From positions 1 through 7,906 of the forward strand of contig JAADFT010000062.1 of assembly GCA_013152765.1 (NCBI GenBank): 7,906 nt of DNA. Reading direction: 5' to 3'. Below the pieces are notes generated by a model. It was given only the letters and a program-made list of their open reading frames with translations. It was not told where the DNA came from and made no database searches. Made by a program: the position numbers and the translations under genes. Origin of the DNA: Calditrichota bacterium. GTDB taxonomy: Bacteria; Zhuqueibacterota; Zhuqueibacteria; Oleimicrobiales; Geothermoviventaceae. This document shows, one piece after another, positions 1 through 5,843 of this stretch; positions within the stretch are counted from its first letter, which is position 1; each line of letters opens with the position of its first letter.

Positions 1-858
1 CGGCCGAGCAGCGACGCCGTCCTTTTCACATTCGACGACGGCTACGCGGACAACTGGTACCACGCGGCGCCGATTTTGAACGAAGCCGGCATCAAAGCGG
101 CGTTCTTCATCACGACCGGCTTTGTGGCGGGAACACACCCGCTGTGGTGGGACGTGCTCCTTGCGTCCGTGCAGCAGGCAGCCCTCGAGAAAGTGGCAGA
201 ACTCCCGAAAATCGAAGAGGAGGCGACGTTCGCCACACTTGCTGAAGAGATCGCGTCGCTGCCCACAGAGCGCAGACTGGCGGAGGCCAACAGGCTCGTT
301 TCCGTTCTCAAGAACACGGCTTCCACAAAGCGCCTGACGCTGGTGCGCAAGTTCGCCGAAGCCTGGAACGGCGAAGAACCGTTGAAGAAGCTTGCTCTGC
401 CGAAGGCGCTCACGTGGCAGCAGATTCAGTCGCTTCACCGTCAAGGCCACGGGATTGGAGCTCACACGGTAAGCCACGCTGACCTGGGCATGCTTGGTCC
501 CGAGCAGATTCGGGAAGAGATCGTGCAGAGCGTTCTGGCGCTCGAGCGCGTCACCAGGGCAAGAGTGCGGATGTTTGCGTACCCCTCCGGGATGCCGAAC
601 CCGCACACCAAGCGCAAAGAGCTGAATCAGATTCTCAGCGAGGTTGGCATTGAACTGGCGTTTTGCACGAGCGAGGGCTGGAACGAACCCGGCACCGATC
701 CGCTGCTGATCAGCAGGGTGAACATGACGGACATGACGCTCACGGACTCGCAGGGGCGCTTCTCGGAGGACTGCTTTTACGCGGTGGTTGGAGGTTTCTT
801 CAGACGCGGTGGAGCTCTGCGCAGAAAAATCCGGCGTGTGGTGCGGGGCAGGTCATGA
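1..858 (+). CDS. Polysaccharide deacetylase (NodB domain), 5'-partial
   Basis: This is the C-terminal 285 residues of a carbohydrate esterase family 4 type deacetylase. The reading frame is open at base 1, so the true start lies upstream; the in-frame TTG at 76 is internal because motif 1 precedes it. Counting from base 1, motif 1 is TFDDGY (residues 10-15; catalytic and metal Asp12-Asp13), motif 2 is HTVSH (155-159; metal-binding His), and motif 3 is FAYPSG (192-197). The family removes N- or O-acetyl groups from polysaccharides using a metal ion. About 140 residues separate motifs 1 and 2, more than in a minimal NodB domain; the extra part is charged and probably helical (about 45-140) after a PLWWD segment. 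I see no clear LxH motif 5 near the C-terminus, which ends in a basic tail rich in Arg and Lys. The stop overlaps the next start (ATGA), so the two genes are probably translationally coupled. The family call is firm; the substrate is unknown. Confidence 0.9.
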   Translation, partial: RPSSDAVLFTFDDGYADNWYHAAPILNEAGIKAAFFITTGFVAGTHPLWWDVLLASVQQAALEKVAELPKIEEEATFATLAEEIASLPTERRLAEANRLVSVLKNTASTKRLTLVRKFAEAWNGEEPLKKLALPKALTWQQIQSLHRQGHGIGAHTVSHADLGMLGPEQIREEIVQSVLALERVTRARVRMFAYPSGMPNPHTKRKELNQILSEVGIELAFCTSEGWNEPGTDPLLISRVNMTDMTLTDSQGRFSEDCFYAVVGGFFRRGGALRRKIRRVVRGRS

Positions 859-1973
859 GCGTGATTCGGGTTGACACGGAGCGCGGTTTCCAGGCCCTGG
901 CCAAAGACTGGAACAGGGTGCTGGAAAGGAGCTACAGTCCTGAGATCTTTCGCACCTGGGAGTGGCAGTACGCCTGGTGGCAGACATTCGGGCAGGAGCT
1001 GGACCTGAGGATTTTCGCAGTTCAGGAAGGCGCGGAAATCGTGGCTGTTGCTCCCCTGTACGTCCGGCGTGTGTCGCTGGCCGGACTGCGCACCGTGAAC
1101 GTCGTGCGTTTGATCGCTGACGACGTCATCGGCTCGGATTTTCTGGACTGGTTGGTGCCCCAGGAAGCGGAGTTGGCGCTGGTCGGCGAACTGGTGGACT
1201 CGATTTTGGCGGATTTCGACGGTAACGTGGTCTTCGACTTTCGCGACGTTGCTGCCGACTCCGTGGTGGCGCGGCGCGTGCTGCCTGCGCTGGCGGAACG
1301 GGGCCTGGTGTCGCGTCAGATGTTCCGGTACCTCTGTCCCTACCTGGAACTGCCGGGAACGTTCGAGCAGTTCATGCGCAATTTGGGCTCCAGCACGCGC
1401 GAGAGCCTGCGTCGGAAGGCGCGAAAGCTGGAACGCGAACACGACGTGCAGCTCGTGCTGGGTGGCGATCAGGTTGCGGCTGAAGACGCGCTCCGCGCTC
1501 TCTGGGACCTGCACGAACGGCGCTGGCAGGGCAGGGGCGAAGACAGTTGCCAGCGACCCGGATTCAAGGATTTTCACGACCGTCTGCTCACGTTGCTCCG
1601 CCGCAATGTTTTGCTTTACCTGCTGCGGGTCGACGGGCGCTTCGTTGCGGGTCAGTACAACTTCCGTTTTCTCGACCGAATTTACCAGTACCAGTCTGGC
1701 TTTGACCCGGACACGGCGGAGCTTTCGCCTGGTACGGTGTTGATGTTGAAGGTCCTGGAAGACGCTGTGGCACGGGGGGCGAGCCGTTTTGAACTGCTTC
1801 GTGGCGACGAGAGCTACAAGGGGCGATTCACGCGCACAAACAGGGCGACGTTTAAAATCGTGGCGGCAAGAAGTCGGGCGCTCCTTGGCGCCTACACCTT
1901 GCCCGACACACTTCGCCGCACAAAGCGGGGTGCGTTGAAGGTTGTGGGTTCAATTGTGGGGACTTTGGCATGA
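855..1973 (+). CDS. CelD/BcsL-type GNAT-fold acyltransferase, first copy
   Basis: This is a 372-residue protein of the CelD/BcsL-like acetyltransferase group, related in fold to FemAB. These proteins occur in polysaccharide loci and are thought to acylate sugars or transfer aminoacyl groups; few have a proven reaction. The N-terminal part has the aromatic FRTWEWQYAWW segment (32-42). The C-terminal GNAT half contains SPG (291-293), followed about 20 residues later by LLRGDESYK (314-322), matching the SPG...GDE.YK pattern of the family. No signal peptide or membrane segment is visible, so it is probably cytoplasmic. I chose the ATG at 855 because it overlaps the deacetylase stop as ATGA and follows a G-rich stretch (GGGGCAGG). 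The frame is open further upstream to 663, but that part lies wholly inside the deacetylase gene and does not resemble the family. The gene ends in another ATGA overlap with a second family member. Confidence 0.85.
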   Translation: MSVIRVDTERGFQALAKDWNRVLERSYSPEIFRTWEWQYAWWQTFGQELDLRIFAVQEGAEIVAVAPLYVRRVSLAGLRTVNVVRLIADDVIGSDFLDWLVPQEAELALVGELVDSILADFDGNVVFDFRDVAADSVVARRVLPALAERGLVSRQMFRYLCPYLELPGTFEQFMRNLGSSTRESLRRKARKLEREHDVQLVLGGDQVAAEDALRALWDLHERRWQGRGEDSCQRPGFKDFHDRLLTLLRRNVLLYLLRVDGRFVAGQYNFRFLDRIYQYQSGFDPDTAELSPGTVLMLKVLEDAVARGASRFELLRGDESYKGRFTRTNRATFKIVAARSRALLGAYTLPDTLRRTKRGALKVVGSIVGTLA

Positions 1974-3181
1974 CAACAGCGGTGGCTCGGTCGCTGACCC
2001 TGGGGTGGTCAGCGGCGGAAAACGCAGAGGCAGTGCAGGCGGCGCGCACCTGGCGCGTCCTGGGCGAAGAGGCCTTCTTCCACGAAGCGCCTCTCTGGTG
2101 GGACGAACTCCTGCGTCGGGCAGAGGTCCGTGGACCGTTCATGCAGTTCGACTGGCTCAAGTTGTGGTGGACCGTCTTCGGGCACGACCGCAAATGGTGC
2201 GTTCTCGTGGACGGCTCCACGCCTCAGCCGCGCTGGGCGCTGCCGCTTCACCTGGGTGTGGAACGCATGGCGGGCGTTCCCGTCACCACGTTTCGTCTGC
2301 CGACCAACGTGCATTCGGGACCGGCGGATGTGATCCTGTCGGAACCGGATCTGGCGAACGAGGCGGGGCGTGCGGTTCTCAACGCGTTGAACGTTTTCTC
2401 CGGTTGGGACCTGGCTGTGCTGGAGTACCTGCCGGAAACTTCCCCGGTGCTGAAGTGGGTCGATGGCCTGCCGGTGTTTGTGCGCAAGACCCTGCGCAGT
2501 CCGTACGTTGAGCTCCAGGGGGATTTCGACGCACTGCTCCGGACTCGCTCGCGGCACTTCCGTCAGTTACTGCGGCGCAAGATGCGGAAAGCGCTGAACA
2601 CGCCCGGCTTCGAAATCCACCGCGCCACGGAGCCAGCCCACGGACTAGCGTTCTGGAACGCCCTGGAAAAGGTGGAGGCATCGAGCTGGAAAGCGAAGGC
2701 TGGCACGGCCATTTTGCTGTCGGATCAGCAGCGGGAGTTTTACCGTGGTCTGGTGGACTTAGCGCTCGAACGAGGTTGGTCCTACCTCACCTGGGCCACC
2801 TACGAGGGTGCACCGGTGGCCTACGAACTTGCCGTGCGGTTTGGGGACACAGTGCACAGCATGAAAATCGCGTACGACCAGGAGTACGCCTGGCTTTCGC
2901 CCGGGGTTGTCCTGAAAGCCTGGGTGATGCAGAAGGCTTGCGAAGAGGGCGCGCGCGAACAGGACCTGATGGGCCACAGCGAGCCCTGGAAGCTGAGTTA
3001 CACCGACAAGGCGCGCCAGCACGTGACGCTTTACGTTTTCAATCCTCGTAGCTGGCGTGCGAGAATGCTGTACCGACTTCTTTTTGCGCCGCGCACCTGG
3101 GCGAGGCGAAGTGGTGCGTTGAACAAGTTTCTCGACTGGCGACCTGTCCGGCAGGGCCTCCGGAAGGCGAGGCTCGTTTGA
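1970..3181 (+). CDS. CelD/BcsL-type GNAT-fold acyltransferase, second copy
   Basis: This is a 403-residue protein of the same family as the gene before it. It has the same order of landmarks: an aromatic MQFDWLKLWW segment (58-67), a basic stretch near RHFRQLLRRKMRK, then SPG (310-312), and DLMGHSEPWK (332-341) in the place of the first copy's LLRGDESYK. The acidic residue after the glycine is thus replaced by His-Ser-Glu-Pro, suggesting a different acceptor or donor. It also carries about 25-30 additional residues at the N-terminus. Identity between the two copies looks low outside these landmarks, so the duplication is old or the genes were recruited separately. The ATG at 1970 overlaps the previous stop and has a weak GGGGA site 7 nt upstream. 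The likely role is glycan acylation or aminoacylation in the cytoplasm; the actual donor and acceptor cannot be read from sequence. Confidence 0.82.
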   Translation: MTTAVARSLTLGWSAAENAEAVQAARTWRVLGEEAFFHEAPLWWDELLRRAEVRGPFMQFDWLKLWWTVFGHDRKWCVLVDGSTPQPRWALPLHLGVERMAGVPVTTFRLPTNVHSGPADVILSEPDLANEAGRAVLNALNVFSGWDLAVLEYLPETSPVLKWVDGLPVFVRKTLRSPYVELQGDFDALLRTRSRHFRQLLRRKMRKALNTPGFEIHRATEPAHGLAFWNALEKVEASSWKAKAGTAILLSDQQREFYRGLVDLALERGWSYLTWATYEGAPVAYELAVRFGDTVHSMKIAYDQEYAWLSPGVVLKAWVMQKACEEGAREQDLMGHSEPWKLSYTDKARQHVTLYVFNPRSWRARMLYRLLFAPRTWARRSGALNKFLDWRPVRQGLRKARLV

Positions 3182-3297
3182 GGACAGCCGAACCCGATCT
3201 CGCGTCGAGAGAGGCGAAAAGTCGCCGGACCGGAAGGCCAAGATACAGTTCTCAAATGCCGCCCGGGACGGGCTGAACACAAGGCAGGAGATTCACG
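3182..3297 (+). other. Intergenic gap with two small hairpins
   Basis: This 116-bp spacer separates the deacetylase/acyltransferase block from the glycosyltransferase block. It begins with two adjacent perfect 5-bp stems: 3198-3202 with 3206-3210 (triloop CGT), and 3213-3217 with 3222-3226 (loop AAAG). Neither is followed by a T-run, so an intrinsic terminator is not supported. I found no convincing -35/-10 pair. A 32-codon TTG frame (3178-3276) exists here, but I do not call it a gene. Confidence 0.4.
3283..3290 (+). promoter_or_regulatory. Ribosome binding site of the first glycosyltransferase
   Basis: GGCAGGAG ends 7 nt before the ATG at 3298. This is one of the stronger Shine-Dalgarno matches in the window. 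It fixes the start and suggests independent initiation after the 116-bp gap, unlike the neighbouring genes joined by ATGA. Confidence 0.75.
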
Positions 3298-4476
3298 ATG
3301 AAGGTTGCGATGATCAGCTGCTGGTACCGGCACCAGATTTACAGCGACTACGCCGAGGATTTGCGCGCAGCTCTGAACGAGCGTCTGGAGGATGAGGTAA
3401 CGGTTGTCACCGGAGACTGCCGCTGCGCTGTTCGCGAGGGCGATCGATTCACGAATGCCGTTGACCAGTCTGCGCGCTTTCTGACGTACCCGTACGAGCC
3501 CAATCCGCCAAACCGGGTCAAAATGGCGAGCAAGTTGCGCCACGACTGGAAGATCGGCCGCGCCTACCTGGACCTGGCCGCGGATGCAGACGTCGTTCAT
3601 TTTCAGGAAGTTACCAACGCCTTTGGCACCGTCCCTGCTCTCGGCTTTTTGACGGCTCCGAGCGACAAACTCAGGGTGGTGACCGTACACGAGCTGGAGC
3701 GCTTTCGCAAGCGGTTCAAGAGCCTCTACCGGCTCTACAACCGCGCCGACGCTGTTCTGGTGCACGGACGCGGCTTGAAGGACGCGCTCGTGGACCTCGG
3801 GGTAGACGAACGCAGGATTCACATCGTTCCGTGGGGGGCGAGAGTGGCCAGCTTTGTGACCGACCACAGGGAGGGCATTCTGTACTACGGCGGCCACCAC
3901 CTGTGGTCGGGCAAAGGGTTTGAGGATTTTCTGCTCGCTCTCCAGATTGTTTACCGGAGCGGAACGGAGGTTCCAGCCACGGTGCTTGGCTTTTTCGAGC
4001 CTGAGGACCTGGTTGCCGCTCAGCGTCGCGCTGAGGACATGGGCGTCGGCAACCTGATCCGCTGGGTGGACCACCCCTCGCGGGACCAGTACGAGCGTCT
4101 GTACGCCGAGGCGTTGCTCACCGTGATCCCTTACACGGGTGGTAGCGCCGTGTTCCCGGCGGCCCAGGCCATGGCTCACGGCACACCCGTGGTGGCCACA
4201 CGCTCGGTGGAACTGCCCGAGTACTTGGGCACGGCGGCTCTCTACGTGGACGACAACGCGCCGGTCCAGATTGCGATGGCCATTTCGCAGTACCTGGACA
4301 ACGAAGAGCTGCGCGAGCGCCATTCCGAGATGCTGCTGGAACGAGCCCGGGCCGTCGTGGACTGGAGTGCGGTGGCTGAACGAACCCTGCGAATCTACAG
4401 GGGCGAGGAGGCTTACATTGACCCGGACCCCTGGGCAGCAGTGGAGAAACCCGTTGGGAGCGTGAGCGTCTCATGA
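3298..4476 (+). CDS. GT-B glycosyltransferase (GT4-like) with altered EX7E motif
   Basis: This is a 392-residue glycosyltransferase of the GT4 (glycosyltransferase group 1) type, which transfers a sugar from a nucleotide donor to a growing lipid-linked or polysaccharide acceptor in the cytoplasm. The N-terminal Rossmann half starts MKVAMISCW and contains VVHFQEV; the linker has VPWGARV (177-183). The C-terminal donor half has ILYYGGHHLWSGKG (194-207), with Lys206 in the usual KG position, and ends with MAHGTPVVAT (292-301) and LPEYLG. The usual acidic EX7E pair just before the AMAxGTPVV block is missing: the equivalent positions are Gly282 and Gln290. The rest of the donor-binding block is intact, so the gene does not look decayed. 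No membrane segment is evident. The start follows a good ribosome binding site, and the stop overlaps the next start as ATGA. Donor and acceptor sugars are unknown. Confidence 0.88.
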   Translation: MKVAMISCWYRHQIYSDYAEDLRAALNERLEDEVTVVTGDCRCAVREGDRFTNAVDQSARFLTYPYEPNPPNRVKMASKLRHDWKIGRAYLDLAADADVVHFQEVTNAFGTVPALGFLTAPSDKLRVVTVHELERFRKRFKSLYRLYNRADAVLVHGRGLKDALVDLGVDERRIHIVPWGARVASFVTDHREGILYYGGHHLWSGKGFEDFLLALQIVYRSGTEVPATVLGFFEPEDLVAAQRRAEDMGVGNLIRWVDHPSRDQYERLYAEALLTVIPYTGGSAVFPAAQAMAHGTPVVATRSVELPEYLGTAALYVDDNAPVQIAMAISQYLDNEELRERHSEMLLERARAVVDWSAVAERTLRIYRGEEAYIDPDPWAAVEKPVGSVSVS

Positions 4477-5699
4477 GCCTTCGCGGCGAAAACATCGTCT
4501 GCTTTGCGGGCGAGGACTGGTGGTACCACAACCCGCACAGCAAGAACCACCTGATGCGCGTCTTTGCCCGACAGGGAAACAGAGTCCTGTTCCTCAATTC
4601 GATTGGATTTCGTTTCCCCTCGGTGGGCGACCGTTCCTTCGCGTACCGGGTGGGCAACAAACTGCGAAGCCTGCTGCGGCCTCCTCGTTGGGTTGAGCCG
4701 AATCTGCTTGTGGCCAGCCCATTCTTGCTGCCTGCTTACGCCAAACCAGCTCTGTTTGCCCTGGGCTGGCGTCTGCTGTTGCTCCAGATCAAAGCTCTGT
4801 TCTGGCGCTACGGCATTTCTGAGCCGATCCTGTGGATTGGAATGCCCACCGCGGAGCCGCTGGTTGGGCGCCTGGGCGAGAAGTTTGTGCTTTACCACTA
4901 CTCCGACAAGTTCACCGCTTACGACGGTGTCCCTGAAAACGTGGTCGGCCTGCACGAAAAGCTGATTCGGGAAGCCGACCTGGTCGTTTTCGCGGGGCAG
5001 CAGCTGTACAGGTCCGAGAGGCACAAGAACCCGCACAGCGTCTTGCTTCAGCACGGTGTGGACCTGGAGCATTTTGGCCGAGCCCGCGAGGCCGGACCGT
5101 TGCCGGAAGATCTGGCAGTTGTTCGTCGGCCTGTCGCAGGTTTCTGGGGCGAACTCAACTACTCAGTCGACCAGAAGCTTCTCGAAAAGACAGCGCGAGC
5201 TCTGCCGGAAGTTTCGTTCGTCCTCCTTGGGCAGGTGAAGACGGACGTCTCGCGCCTTGAGGCGCTGCCGAACGTCCACTTTCTTGGTCAGAAACGCTAC
5301 GAGGAACTCCCGGACTACGCCCGCGGCTTTGACGTTTGCCTGATTCCGCTGACCGTCGACCACGAGTACGACCGGCATCGGAGCCCGATCAAACTGAGGG
5401 AGTACCTGGCGACGGGGCGTCCTGTCGTCAGCGTGCGTTACCCGGAGGTGGAGCCGTTCGAACCGCACGTGATTTTGGCTACCAGCCCTGAGGAGTTCGT
5501 GCGGGGCATCAGGAGGGCGCTTACACCGGAGATTGCGGCGCAGTGGCGACAACGCGTGAATCTCGTGCGCAACGACAGCTGGGAAGTGAGGGCTGAGGAA
5601 ATCGGTTCTGTGATTGCGCGGCACCTGGCGGAGAAAGCGCCAAGAAGAGCGAAGTCTCGCGTTTCAACGCTGGCGAGCCCGGTGGAGGGAGCTGCGTGA
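4473..5699 (+). CDS. GT-B glycosyltransferase (GT4 / TuaH-like)
   Basis: This is a 408-residue glycosyltransferase resembling the TuaH-like branch of group 1 transferases found in teichuronic acid and exopolysaccharide loci. Visible landmarks are LYHYSDKFTAY in the N-terminal half, LQHGVDLEHF (192-201) at the inter-domain hinge, GFWGELN (223-229) opening the C-terminal half, and SPIKLREYLATGRPVV (304-319). In that last block, Lys307 and Glu310 are the conserved donor-site residues of this branch. Residues about 92-113 are hydrophobic with scattered basic residues and may lie on the inner membrane face. It is likely a cytosolic or membrane-associated enzyme adding one sugar to the repeat unit. 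The ATG at 4473 overlaps the preceding stop (ATGA), with GGGAG 12 nt upstream; the FAGEDWW start of the fold supports it. The stop overlaps the GTG of a small downstream frame. Confidence 0.87.
   Translation: MSLRGENIVCFAGEDWWYHNPHSKNHLMRVFARQGNRVLFLNSIGFRFPSVGDRSFAYRVGNKLRSLLRPPRWVEPNLLVASPFLLPAYAKPALFALGWRLLLLQIKALFWRYGISEPILWIGMPTAEPLVGRLGEKFVLYHYSDKFTAYDGVPENVVGLHEKLIREADLVVFAGQQLYRSERHKNPHSVLLQHGVDLEHFGRAREAGPLPEDLAVVRRPVAGFWGELNYSVDQKLLEKTARALPEVSFVLLGQVKTDVSRLEALPNVHFLGQKRYEELPDYARGFDVCLIPLTVDHEYDRHRSPIKLREYLATGRPVVSVRYPEVEPFEPHVILATSPEEFVRGIRRALTPEIAAQWRQRVNLVRNDSWEVRAEEIGSVIARHLAEKAPRRAKSRVSTLASPVEGAA
5684..5688 (+). promoter_or_regulatory. Shine-Dalgarno site for the small overlapping frame
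   Basis: GGAGG lies inside the last codons of the second glycosyltransferase, 7 nt before a GTG at 5696. No other start uses it, since the next ATG of a large gene is at 5844 and has its own site. This is the main reason to take the small frame seriously. Confidence 0.55.
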
Positions 5700-5839
5700 G
5701 CCACGTCTGCCACAAGACTCCCCAGGCATCTTCGTGGACTTGTGCTTTCCCGACGGGACCACTGTCGGCAGCTCTTGACCTGCGCAGTGGGACGCCGCGC
5801 GCTCGATTTGGGCTCAGCTTCGAGAAAAGGGTGATGTAG
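5696..5839 (+). CDS. Candidate small protein, 47 codons, unknown function
   Basis: This is a GTG-initiated frame of 47 codons ending in TAG. The GTG overlaps the preceding gene's stop (GTGA), has GGAGG 7 nt upstream, and the frame stops 4 nt before the heparinase-like gene's ATG. It therefore fills almost exactly what would otherwise be a 144-bp gap. The product begins (M)SHVCHKTPQASSWTCAF and ends GLSFEKRVM. It has two Cys, no membrane segment, no signal peptide and no motif I recognise. Third codon positions are GC-rich but less so than in the neighbours, roughly two thirds by hand count. It could be a real small protein, a short frame that keeps ribosomes moving to the lyase gene, or the remnant of a longer gene. 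Chance is not excluded. Confidence 0.4.
   Translation: MSHVCHKTPQASSWTCAFPTGPLSAALDLRSGTPRARFGLSFEKRVM
5827..5835 (+). promoter_or_regulatory. Ribosome binding site of the heparinase-like gene
   Basis: AAGGGTGAT closely matches the complement of the 16S rRNA tail and ends 8 nt before the ATG at 5844. The site lies inside the end of the 47-codon frame, so ribosomes translating that frame would pass over it and terminate right beside the next start. This arrangement suits translational coupling. Confidence 0.7.
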
Positions 5840-5843
5840 ACCG

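Noticed and set aside
663..854. Upstream extension of the first acyltransferase
   Set aside because: The frame is open, but the 64 extra residues lie entirely inside the deacetylase gene and do not resemble the family. The ATGA overlap at 855 is the natural start.
3178..3276. 32-codon TTG-initiated frame overlapping the stop of the second acyltransferase
   Set aside because: TTG start, no well-placed strong ribosome binding site, very basic composition, and it ends 21 nt before the next gene. It resembles the 5696-5839 case in layout but lacks its supporting signals.
3031..4323. 430-codon open frame on the minus strand across the first glycosyltransferase
   Set aside because: It lies opposite a well-recognised glycosyltransferase, its translation is rich in His, Arg and Gln without any domain motif, and long antisense frames are expected in GC-rich genes with strong codon bias.
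5750..5768. CCGAC/GTCGG stem as a terminator after the second glycosyltransferase
   Set aside because: Only 5 bp with a 9-nt loop and no following T-run; it also lies within the candidate small frame.
5775..5780. TTGACC as a possible -35 promoter box before the lyase gene
   Set aside because: No acceptable -10 box lies 16-19 bp downstream (the sequence there is GC-rich, around CGCGCT). A single hexamer is not evidence of a promoter.
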